Position numbers and translations under genes: made by a program. Shown here in pieces: positions 9,348-16,766 of a stretch of 64,000 bases of DNA (its first letter is position 1; each line of letters starts with the position of its first letter). This stretch comes from Chlorogloea sp. CCALA 695 (GTDB lineage Bacteria; Cyanobacteriota; Cyanobacteriia; Cyanobacteriales; Chroococcidiopsidaceae), in assembly GCF_003003885.1 (NCBI RefSeq), contig NZ_PVWN01000011.1, forward strand, positions 1-64,000, written 5' to 3'. The notes under the pieces were generated by a model. The model had not been told where the DNA came from. It ran no database searches and saw nothing but the letters and a program-made list of their open reading frames with translations.

Positions 9348-10424
9348 TTATTTGTTACTTCGGGTATTTGTTAAGTTAAATTTTTGCGGAATTAAACTCA
9401 TTAAGCCATCAGGTACAAACAATACGACAACTAACAACAAAATTCCGACAATTAGTTGCCAATCTTGGGTTATTCTTTCAGCGTAGTTTTGAACTTGACC
9501 AAGTAGAATAGCGGCAATTATTGGCCCAATTAAAGTTCCTCTCCCGCCAATTGCTACCCAAATTACTACTTGCGTACCAAAAGCTACAGCTAAATATACC
9601 GGGGAAATAAACCTATTTAGCGGGACAAATAACCCACCAGCTAAACCCGCTATACCCGCCGATAAAGTCCATACAAAAATCTTGAAGCTGGCGACATCGT
9701 AGCCTAAATAAGAAATTCTTTGCTCGTTTTCTTTAATCGAACGCAAAATTAAGCCAAAGTTAGATTGGGTTAGTACCCAACTACCAATCAGTACCAAAGT
9801 AACAAAACCAAGAATGATGTAATACAGACCTATTAAGGGAATATCTGTCCCAAAAAAACTTAAGCGAGAAATATCGGTAATTCCATTAGTACCGCCAGTA
9901 AAAGCTTGTTGACTGACAAAAAATGTAGTTAGGGCTGATGCGATCGCTAAAGTAATAATAGTAATATAAACTCCACTAACTTTAGAGCGAAAAATAAACC
10001 AGCCGATAATATAAGCAAAGGCTGCGGGTACAGCAATTGTAGCAATTGCCGCAATCGGAAAAAACTTTAATGGTGCAATAAACCAGGGCAATTCTTTTAA
10101 CCCATTCCACACCATAAAATCGGGCAATTCTCCTCCGTAGGTATTCGCTGTTGACGACAAATTGAGTTTTAAATAATATGCCATCGCGTACCCACCCAGG
10201 GTAAAGAAAACGCCATGAGCAAAACTCAAAATTCCTGTAAATCCCCAGACTAAATCTAAGGAAATACCTAACATTCCAAACAATAATAGCTTTGCCATTA
10301 ATGCCGTTTGAAATTCTCCGAGTATAAAGGGCAAAATTATCAACAATAAAAGAATAATTCCCGTTGTTGTTAGTAACTTGACGGGAATACTAGACCGTTT
10401 AACGCCACCTAATACATCAGTCAT
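9348..10424 (-). CDS. urtC: Urea/amide ABC transporter permease UrtC
   Basis: A 358-residue inner-membrane permease of the LivM/UrtC type with about nine to ten hydrophobic segments. Family text includes GLSFAHG-like WGFTGILSFAHGVFFTLGGY, the cytoplasmic coupling helix SIKENEQRISYLGYDVASFK, and AFGTQVVIWVAIGGRGTLIG. The start MTDVLGGVKRSS follows 25 bases after the urtB stop. UrtB and UrtC form the heterodimeric channel. Confidence 0.87.
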   Translation of the reverse strand: MTDVLGGVKRSSIPVKLLTTTGIILLLLIILPFILGEFQTALMAKLLLFGMLGISLDLVWGFTGILSFAHGVFFTLGGYAMAYYLKLNLSSTANTYGGELPDFMVWNGLKELPWFIAPLKFFPIAAIATIAVPAAFAYIIGWFIFRSKVSGVYITIITLAIASALTTFFVSQQAFTGGTNGITDISRLSFFGTDIPLIGLYYIILGFVTLVLIGSWVLTQSNFGLILRSIKENEQRISYLGYDVASFKIFVWTLSAGIAGLAGGLFVPLNRFISPVYLAVAFGTQVVIWVAIGGRGTLIGPIIAAILLGQVQNYAERITQDWQLIVGILLLVVVLFVPDGLMSLIPQKFNLTNTRSNK

Positions 10425-10449
10425 TTTTATTACTCTAGGTTTTTATAAA

Positions 10450-11397
10450 TTAGGCTCGTTTTTGAATCGTAAATAAGCCTTCAGGACGATAGCGAATTAA
10501 GATAATTACCGCCGCTAATACTATTACCCGCGCCGCCGGATCGTTGAGCAAAAATGCGATCGCAGCGTTTGATTCGCCAATTAAAAACGCCCCCGCCAAA
10601 ACCCCAACTAACTTATCTACACCCCCGGTTACAACTACCATCCAAGCATCGACTAAATAATCTTGTCCCATCGGTGGCGCAACACTTTTGAGCGAAGAAA
10701 GTACCGCTCCTGCAACTCCCGCCAAACCGCAGCCGTAGGCAAATGTCACCATATCTACGAAACTTGTATTAATGCCTAAACATTTTGCCATATCACGATT
10801 TTGAGTAACGGCGCGAATTTGCCGCCCCAAAGCCGTACCGTAAAGCAGATAAGCTGTAAGTGCGAGTAGTCCTAGTGCGATCGCCACAATAAACAAGCGA
10901 TAATAGGAAATTGTAATACTCGACCCACCATCAGCACTTGTAAATACGTTTAAGTTTCCTGATATATAACGGGGAGCTTTTACATACTTCAACTGAGCGG
11001 AAAAAATCAATTTAACTACACCTTGAATCACAATACTTAAGCCCCAAGTAGCAAGTAAAGTTTCTAAAGGACGACCGTAAAGCCGCCTAATTATAGTTAG
11101 TTCAATAATTGCGCCAATAATTGCTGTCGATAAAAAAGCAAAAGGAATAGTTAGAACTAAATCCATTTTGAAAGTCGATTGCATTACAAAAGTAGTGTAT
11201 GCGCCTAACATGATAAATTCACCATGAGCTAGGTTTATTATTCGCATCACGCCAAAAGTAATTGCTAATCCCAAACCCGTTAATAATAAAACACCAACAA
11301 TGCCAACGCCATTAAGGAGTTGATTAGTAAATGTAATTAAATCTAAGCTTTTAGTTGATGGAGCTTGCGCTAATAAATTAATTATGGGTAGATACAT
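10450..11397 (-). CDS. urtB: Urea/amide ABC transporter permease UrtB
   Basis: A 315-residue LivH/UrtB-type permease. Visible motifs: GLGLAITFGVMRIINLAHGE near residues 41-60, the coupling segment RQIRAVTQNRDMAKCLGI, and WMVVVTGGVDKLVGVLAGA, where the GG-D/N-G loop is diagnostic for the family. About eight membrane segments. UrtB proteins often carry a long periplasmic N-terminal extension; this one does not, which fits the shorter LivH-like form and leaves room for amides as well as urea as cargo. Confidence 0.87.
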   Translation of the reverse strand: MYLPIINLLAQAPSTKSLDLITFTNQLLNGVGIVGVLLLTGLGLAITFGVMRIINLAHGEFIMLGAYTTFVMQSTFKMDLVLTIPFAFLSTAIIGAIIELTIIRRLYGRPLETLLATWGLSIVIQGVVKLIFSAQLKYVKAPRYISGNLNVFTSADGGSSITISYYRLFIVAIALGLLALTAYLLYGTALGRQIRAVTQNRDMAKCLGINTSFVDMVTFAYGCGLAGVAGAVLSSLKSVAPPMGQDYLVDAWMVVVTGGVDKLVGVLAGAFLIGESNAAIAFLLNDPAARVIVLAAVIILIRYRPEGLFTIQKRA

Positions 11398-11459
11398 TAA
11401 AAATTACTGCCTCATTAAATTATTAATAATCTCAGCATTGCTGAAGATGTAGGATTGGT

Positions 11460-11488
11460 GTAGAGACGTTGCAATGCAACGTCTCTAC
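11460..11488. repeat. Dispersed palindrome GTAGAGACGTTGCA / TGCAACGTCTCTAC
   Basis: Perfect 14-bp arms around one base, between urtA and urtB. A diverged second copy sits at 63293-63321 beside groL. This is a common cyanobacterial dispersed palindrome. Here it may act as an intra-operon attenuator or mRNA-processing hairpin that sets the binding-protein to permease ratio; that role is inference. Confidence 0.75.
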
Positions 11489-11554
11489 CTTAAATTGGGC
11501 AACGCCAAAATCTCTAATCTTTAAATAGATTAGAAATTTCGAGTTAAGGTAACC

Positions 11555-12940
11555 TTAAATTTTTAAGTATTCAACTTTTAAGTCTGCGCCCGTTTCTTTA
11601 ATTGAGTTTTTGCGAGCGTCAGGAACGCCATGAACGCAAGTACGACCTTTATAAAGCGCCTGACTCCAAGGAATCGGTTTCACCGCCGCCGGGGTTGCAA
11701 ATACAATCTCTGCTTGACCGTCAGCCTTCCACTTACCAATTCTGGAATACAAGTAAGTATGGTAGTTATCGGGATCGCTCTTTACTGTACCTTGGGGTGC
11801 GTTAAAAACTTGACCGCGAGTTGCTTCGCGCAAAGTGTCCGGCGTAATTTCTTTACCTTCAGTTAGCAACTTCTCCATTGCTTGCGCCATAAAGAAAGTT
11901 TGCAAGTAAGCCGCTTCCATAACTCCATTAGTGACGCGATCTTGACCAAACTTTGCCTTAAACTGCTCTACAAATGCTTTATTTTCTGGCGTATCTACAC
12001 TTTGAAAGTAGTTAAAGCTGCTGTAGTGACCTTCGGCGTATTCTGGCCCCATCGCTAAGATTTCTTCTTCGGTGGTAGGGTAAGCCATAATTGGCGTTTG
12101 CGCGGACGTAATCCCAGCATCCTTATACTGTCTATAAAAAGCTGGAATACTATCACCAACTAAATTACTAAGCACAAAATCGGGCGAGGCTTGCTTGATT
12201 TTGTTGATAATAGTAATAAATTCAGTGGTTCCCAAAGCTGCGTACTCGTCGCCCACAACTTCGCCGCCAGCTTTGACTAACTCAGCTTTGGCAATACGGT
12301 TGCTTTCTTTAGGATAAATATAATCTGAACCAATGAAAAATCCTTTTTTGCCAAAGTTTTTAGCGCAATAAGGAATAGAATCGGTAATTTGTTGGTTTGG
12401 TGCAGCGCCAGTGTAGAAAACATTAGAACTACATTCGTTTCCTTCGTAGTAAACCGGATAATAAAGGATAGCGTTTTTTTCTTCAAAAACTGGTAGTACA
12501 GATTTACGACTTGCTGAAGTATAACAACCAAGCACGCAGGCAACTTTATCTTCATCAATCAAGCGTTTAGACATTTGGTTGTATAAGTCCCAGTTAGAAT
12601 CGGGATTGACTACCACTCGCTGCAACTGCTTACCTTTAATACCTTTACCGCCTTTCCAAGGGCCTGTACCTTCATTAATTTGATCGATCGCTAAAAAAGT
12701 AGCATCTTGTAAAGATTTTTCGACAATAGCGATCGTTCCGGTGGTCGAATACATCACGCCAATTTTGATCCCATCACCCCCAGAAGCTACGGGACTAGCA
12801 TCATTGCTAGGACTTTGGGTTGAAGACTCTTGACCACTACAGGCTGCCAGGACACCCGTACCAAGGGCTAAGGAGCCATACTTGATAAATTTGCGGCGAT
12901 TAATGCCACCAATGATAATTAGGGGTTCGCGCGATGTCAT
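11555..12940 (-). CDS. urtA: Urea/short-chain amide ABC transporter substrate-binding protein
   Basis: Periplasmic-binding lipoprotein, 461 residues. The N-terminus has an Arg-Arg pair (NRRKFIKYGSLALGTG) and a lipobox VLAAC at about residues 31-35, so it is probably exported and anchored to the membrane. The mature part has the Peripla_BP_5 (amide/urea binding) text IGVMYSTTGTIAIVEKSLQD, SNWDLY, CYTSASRKSVLPVFEEKN, YPVYYEGNECSSNVFYTGAAPNQQ. UrtA and FmdD-type amide binders share these, and this protein looks like the FmdD-like branch to me. A formamidase gene lies 11 kb away. First gene of the leftward operon, 157 bases before urtB. Confidence 0.8.
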   Translation of the reverse strand: MTSREPLIIIGGINRRKFIKYGSLALGTGVLAACSGQESSTQSPSNDASPVASGGDGIKIGVMYSTTGTIAIVEKSLQDATFLAIDQINEGTGPWKGGKGIKGKQLQRVVVNPDSNWDLYNQMSKRLIDEDKVACVLGCYTSASRKSVLPVFEEKNAILYYPVYYEGNECSSNVFYTGAAPNQQITDSIPYCAKNFGKKGFFIGSDYIYPKESNRIAKAELVKAGGEVVGDEYAALGTTEFITIINKIKQASPDFVLSNLVGDSIPAFYRQYKDAGITSAQTPIMAYPTTEEEILAMGPEYAEGHYSSFNYFQSVDTPENKAFVEQFKAKFGQDRVTNGVMEAAYLQTFFMAQAMEKLLTEGKEITPDTLREATRGQVFNAPQGTVKSDPDNYHTYLYSRIGKWKADGQAEIVFATPAAVKPIPWSQALYKGRTCVHGVPDARKNSIKETGADLKVEYLKI

Positions 12941-13403
12941 TAAATTAAACTCTCCTTATATCCGCCTTTACTAGGCTTGACAAAATAGCTGCAACAGTTA
13001 AGTTTTTTAGGCGATCGCTAACTACATCTTTTTAGGTAGTCTTGTTGAATGAGAATATTTGTTTTTGAGGTTGAATCTCAGATTAAACTAACTCCTCAGC
13101 ACCAAATTCACTGTATCCAATGACCCAGAAATAGCAGCAATTTTTATAGCTTTACCTTTGGTTTACTACAGCGCTTGATTGAACTTAAGTGTTAGGATTA
13201 CCATAAAAATTTTTACATTTGTTGTTACTTTAGATACATTTTTCGAGACGCTTAGTATATTTTTAGCGCCAATGGATAGCGCAGGCATAAGTTGGTTGTT
13301 TGGAGTTGAGGATTTTAATTAGGAATAATTTAGTATGGTATTCATTAAGTCGATTTGCTTTTAGATAGAAGAAGTCGTCTTTGCCCGATATCCTTAAAAT
13401 TGC
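12941..13403. other. Divergent intergenic region between urtA and minC
   Basis: About 460 bases holding the promoters of the leftward transporter operon and the rightward min operon. AT-rich with one HIP1 octamer near 13012. A candidate NtcA site is listed separately. No small gene or repeat is convincing here. Confidence 0.5.
13224..13237 (-). promoter_or_regulatory. Candidate NtcA-binding site (GTA-N8-AAC) upstream of urtA
   Basis: On the minus strand the bases read GTA, eight bases, AAC; the NtcA consensus is GTA-N8-TAC, with GT-N10-AC as the minimal form, which is satisfied. A TATGGT hexamer (TAN3T) follows 18 bases downstream, slightly closer than the usual 20-24. It lies about 285 bases before the urtA start. 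Nitrogen control of this transporter is expected from the family, but the site is imperfect and could be chance. Confidence 0.35.
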
Positions 13404-14207
13404 ATGACCTCTGATTCTGCCTTGCCTGAAGCTATTTCTGCCTTTACTGCCGCGACGGAAGAAGTAAAGGTTAATCTCCAAGTACGCTTTAAAAGCGAGG
13501 CGGATCGTTTACTCTTAATTTTGCCCACTGAAGCAGAAATGCCCGCCTCTGCTGATAATTGGTCAGAAATTTGGCAGCAGATGAAGCAACGCTTAAATGC
13601 TGGCGATAGATTTTGGCAACCCCACACTCAAGTTGAGTTACTCGCCGCCGATAGATTATTAGATGGCAGACAATTACAACAAATAGCTGATGCTTTAGGC
13701 GAAGTATTACTGCAAATGCAGCGAGTTCGCACTAGCCGCCGTCAAACGGCTGTAGCGGCAGCAACGGCGGGTTATTGCGTAGAACAACAAGCCATACTAA
13801 CAACAACTTTAGCTACGGCTCCCGTCGCCGCTACTTCACCTTTAGTAGAGCCATTATATTTACAAATGACTATTCGTTCTGGTGTAGAGATTCGCCACTC
13901 TGGTACAGTAGTCGTGTTAGGAGACATTAACCCCGGTGGAATTGTAGTCGCTAATGGCGATATCCTAGTTTGGGGTCGCTTGCGTGGGATTGCTCACGCG
14001 GGTGCTAATGCTAATGCCAAATGTTTAATTATGGCGCTGCAAATGGAACCAACACAGTTACGGATTGCTCGTTATGTAGCAAGAGCGCCAGCAAATTCGC
14101 CGGAAGAATACTATCCTGAAGTTGCTTATGTTACTCCTGATGGTATCCGTCTGACCAAAGCTGCGGATTTTTCTAAGTTGTCGTCCCAGTTTCTATCACA
14201 GTCATGA
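13404..14207 (+). CDS. minC: Septum site-determining protein MinC
   Basis: A 267-residue FtsZ-polymerisation inhibitor that keeps division away from the wrong sites. The C-terminal MinC_C beta-helix domain is clear at about residues 148-245 (TIRSGVEIRHSGTVVVLGD, NPGGIVVANGDILVWGRLRG, AHAGANANAKCLIMAL), including the RSGQ-like surface that contacts MinD. The N-terminal domain is longer and more diverged, as usual in cyanobacteria. Its TGA overlaps the minD ATG by four bases (ATGA), so translation is coupled. Confidence 0.92.
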   Translation: MTSDSALPEAISAFTAATEEVKVNLQVRFKSEADRLLLILPTEAEMPASADNWSEIWQQMKQRLNAGDRFWQPHTQVELLAADRLLDGRQLQQIADALGEVLLQMQRVRTSRRQTAVAAATAGYCVEQQAILTTTLATAPVAATSPLVEPLYLQMTIRSGVEIRHSGTVVVLGDINPGGIVVANGDILVWGRLRGIAHAGANANAKCLIMALQMEPTQLRIARYVARAPANSPEEYYPEVAYVTPDGIRLTKAADFSKLSSQFLSQS

Positions 14208-15010
14208 GTCGCATTATCGTCACAACTTCTGGTAAAGGCGGAGTAGGTAAAACCACCGTCACCGCAAACTTAGGTATGGCTTTAGCCCGATTGGGTAAAC
14301 AAGTCGCCTTGGTAGATGCGGATTTTGGGCTAAGAAATTTGGATTTATTGTTGGGGTTGGAAAACCGGATAGTCTACACGGCAATTGAAGTTTTTGCGGG
14401 AGAATGTCGGCTAGAGCAAGCTTTGGTTAAAGATAAGCGTATCCCCAATTTGGCGCTTTTACCCGCCGCCCAAAATCGGACTAAAGAAGCCGTCAGTCCT
14501 GAACAAATGACAGAACTTGTCGGCGCTTTAATTAAAACCTACGATTATGTAGTTATTGATAGTCCCGCAGGAATTGAACTAGGATTTAAAAATGCGATCG
14601 CACCAGCGAAGGAAGCTTTGATTGTTACTACTCCCGAAATCTCTGCGGTACGGGATGCTGACCGGGTGGTAGGCTTACTTGAAGCTCAAGGAATCAAACG
14701 CATTAATTTAATTGTCAATCGTCTGCGCCCAGCGATGGTACAGCTAAACGATATGATGTCGGTGCAAGATGTGCAGGAAATTTTGGCAATTCCCCTTATT
14801 GGGGTAATTCCTGAAGATGAGCGGGTAATTGTTTCGACTAATCGCGGCGAACCTTTAGTATTATCTGAAACTCCCTCCTTGGCGGGAAAGGCTTTTGATA
14901 ACATAGCGCGTCGTTTGGAAGGACAAACCGTTGAATTTCTAGTTCTAAATCCGCCCCCAGATAATATATTTTCTCGAATCCGCAAATTGTTGTTGACAAA
15001 AATTATTTAA
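14204..15010 (+). CDS. minD: Septum site-determining protein MinD
   Basis: A 268-residue membrane-associated P-loop ATPase that recruits MinC and is released by MinE. It has the deviant Walker [10 protein letters not shown] at residues 10-18, the [17 protein letters not shown] switch [11 protein letters not shown] switch II, and a C-terminal amphipathic targeting helix ([13 protein letters not shown]). It overlaps minC by four bases and is followed 26 bases later by minE. Confidence 0.95.
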   Translation: MSRIIVTTSGKGGVGKTTVTANLGMALARLGKQVALVDADFGLRNLDLLLGLENRIVYTAIEVFAGECRLEQALVKDKRIPNLALLPAAQNRTKEAVSPEQMTELVGALIKTYDYVVIDSPAGIELGFKNAIAPAKEALIVTTPEISAVRDADRVVGLLEAQGIKRINLIVNRLRPAMVQLNDMMSVQDVQEILAIPLIGVIPEDERVIVSTNRGEPLVLSETPSLAGKAFDNIARRLEGQTVEFLVLNPPPDNIFSRIRKLLLTKII

Positions 15011-15036
15011 GCGATGTTCCTTCTCCTGCTACTGCT

Positions 15037-15327
15037 ATGATCGGTGAATTTTTGGATCGGCTTTTTCCTCTGCCTCGTAATAGTGATAACAGCAGTCGCT
15101 CGGAAGTCAAGCGACGGCTACAGGTGGTTATTTCCCATGATCGCGCCGCTCTCAACCCAGAAATGCTAGAAAAAATGCGCCTGGAAATTTTGGAAGTGGT
15201 GTCGCGCTACGTAGAACTTGAGATAGATGGGTTGGAGTTTTGCTTAGAAAATAACCAACGAACAACGGCTTTAATTGCTAACTTGCCGATTCGCCGCGTC
15301 AAAGAAGAAGAACCGACGAGTACATAG
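15037..15327 (+). CDS. minE: Cell division topological specificity factor MinE
   Basis: A 96-residue protein that stimulates the MinD ATPase and drives Min oscillation. The N-terminal membrane-targeting and anti-MinCD part is followed by [20 protein letters not shown], the canonical MinE block, and then the topological specificity domain. Last gene of the minCDE operon; a stem-loop follows. Confidence 0.92.
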   Translation: MIGEFLDRLFPLPRNSDNSSRSEVKRRLQVVISHDRAALNPEMLEKMRLEILEVVSRYVELEIDGLEFCLENNQRTTALIANLPIRRVKEEEPTST

Positions 15328-15366
15328 TTTTAAGGGTAGCAAAGTTTTTTTGCTTCTAAGCTGGCG

Positions 15367-15390
15367 AAAGTAGCTTCTGAGGCTACTTTT
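15367..15390 (+). terminator. Probable terminator of the minCDE operon
   Basis: Stem AAAGTAGC pairs with GCTACTTT around a seven-base loop, ending in TTTT. The short T-run makes it a moderate terminator. Confidence 0.55.
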
Positions 15391-15410
15391 GTGCTTTATA
15401 ACTGCTGCTA

Positions 15411-15438
15411 TAGAGCCACAAGCTCGCAGAGCTTTGCA
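15411..15438. repeat. Left arm of a 28-base inverted repeat flanking the PEP-CTERM gene
   Basis: The sequence starting TAGAGCCACAAGCTCGCAG is repeated in inverted orientation at 16663-16690 with one mismatch in 28. The two arms enclose 1.2 kb containing the PEP-CTERM gene. Confidence 0.8.
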
Positions 15439-15898
15439 CTATATTTTAGGCGGGAGTGCGCCCGGTTACGGGCTTCGCTTTTCCGTATATTTACTAGCAA
15501 TTGTGAGCTTAGGTAAACAGGATTACTTAATTTTAATAGTTTATAGAAAGTTTACGATACTTTCCTAGAGCTTTTTATCCTCAAGTAAGGGTAAAACTCT
15601 TGTACGCAGAGCAGTTGATACATTTTAGTAGTCTGATTTACTTAGTTGCAAGTATATTTTTTTGATGAAATACAAGTATAAACCGCAACTATAAATAGAA
15701 GTTATGTCATCTTTAATTAAGAAACAGATTTCCAGTTTACGTAAATTTAACTACTCAGTGACTTACGTAAATACAAATATTGCAGTTGGGTTACAGTAAT
15801 TTCCGCCAAGGTTAAATTATCTGCGAGTATCCCGACACAAATATTATGTCAAAACTTCCGTAGCATCAACAATTACCTTTTTTGGAGCATTCAATTTC

Positions 15899-16624
15899 AT
15901 GTCTATCCTTGCAAAAAGTTCAACTTTAGCTGCCAGTGTATTAGGTTTACTTAGTCTGTCAACAGTTCTAGTTGCTGCACCTTCTCAAGCCGCAGTTATT
16001 AACGGTAGCTTTGAAAGTGGTGATTTTACTGGATGGGAAAAAATTGGTACAGCAGCAGTTGACACCAACGCCTATGGCGTTGACACCACAGATGGTTATT
16101 ATCAGGCTAGTCTAGTTACTAACAGTAAGGCTCCTGCGGTTTCTATAGAAAAATTTTTAGGTTTAACTCGTGGTAGCCTAAGCACTTTAGGGAACGGCGT
16201 AGCCAATAGCGGTGCAGCTATCAAACAAACCTTCACAGCAAGTGCTGGAGATGTGGTTAGTTTTGATTGGAACTTCTTAACTAATGAAGGTACGCCAAAC
16301 GCTCGTAACAATGACTTTGCCTTCTTTTCACTTACTGGCTTAACAGAATTAGCAGATACTACTGTCTCCTTTGTTGATTCTTTGTCAGAATTTCGCGAAG
16401 AAACTGGTTATCAAACGACTTCTTATACTATCGCTACGGCTGGTAACTATACTTTGGGTTTTGGAGTAATAAATTCAGGCGATCGCAAAGTTCAATCTGG
16501 TTTGCTAGTAGATAATGTTAGCAGCGAACCCGTCCCCGAACCAGCTTCGATGTTGGGTATTTTAGCTTTTGGTGCTTTGGGTGGCAAGAAGCTACTAAAG
16601 CGCAGACAAGAAAAACAAGCTTAA
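15899..16624 (+). CDS. PEP-CTERM sorting domain-containing exported protein
   Basis: A 241-residue exported protein. Signal peptide at about residues 1-32 ending in APSQA. The mature part starts VINGSFESGDFTGWEKIGTA, a carbohydrate-binding-like NGSFE opening common in cyanobacterial PEP-CTERM proteins. The C-terminus is the sorting signal: PVPEPASMLGILAFGALGG, hydrophobic, then basic KKLLKRRQEK, to be processed by an exosortase-type system. No exosortase is in the window. The role is probably extracellular or sheath-related; the substrate is unknown. Confidence 0.88.
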   Translation: MSILAKSSTLAASVLGLLSLSTVLVAAPSQAAVINGSFESGDFTGWEKIGTAAVDTNAYGVDTTDGYYQASLVTNSKAPAVSIEKFLGLTRGSLSTLGNGVANSGAAIKQTFTASAGDVVSFDWNFLTNEGTPNARNNDFAFFSLTGLTELADTTVSFVDSLSEFREETGYQTTSYTIATAGNYTLGFGVINSGDRKVQSGLLVDNVSSEPVPEPASMLGILAFGALGGKKLLKRRQEKQA

Positions 16625-16635
16625 TTAATAAGTTA

Positions 16636-16674
16636 CAGAGCTTCGCACTTCTAAACTAAAAATGCGAAGCTCTG
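16636..16674 (+). repeat. 12-bp stem-loop after the PEP-CTERM gene
   Basis: CAGAGCTTCGCA pairs perfectly with TGCGAAGCTCTG around a 15-base loop, starting 12 bases after the stop codon. Its right arm is shared with the long inverted repeat at 16663-16690, so the bases can pair either locally or with 15411-15438. Confidence 0.7.
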
Positions 16675-16690
16675 CGAGCTTGTGGCTCTA
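16663..16690. repeat. Right arm of the 28-base inverted repeat
   Basis: Reverse complement of 15411-15438 with one mismatch. See that entry. No transposase lies between the arms. Confidence 0.8.
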
Positions 16691-16704
16691 TCGCACTTTT
16701 CTCA

Positions 16705-16740
16705 CTGCTAAGTCTTTTATTAAGACCTAGCAGTTTTTTT
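16705..16740 (+). terminator. Rho-independent terminator downstream of the PEP-CTERM gene
   Basis: CTGCTAAGTCTT pairs with AAGACCTAGCAG (one mismatch) around five bases, followed by seven T. It lies between converging genes. Confidence 0.8.
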
Positions 16741-16766
16741 ACATTTCCCGCCAACCATCGCAAATA

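Larger units (their letters stand above)
15328..15898. other. Intergenic region between minE and the PEP-CTERM gene
   Basis: About 570 bases. It holds the min terminator (15367-15390), one arm of a 28-base inverted repeat whose partner lies beyond the PEP-CTERM gene (15411-15438), and an AT-rich stretch that must contain the PEP-CTERM promoter. No further gene is supported. A TTTGGAGC sequence close to ATG 15899 can serve as ribosome binding site. Confidence 0.5.

Noticed and set aside
13263-13627. Minus-strand frames overlapping the minC start
   Set aside because: Antisense shadows of minC with no recognisable protein text.
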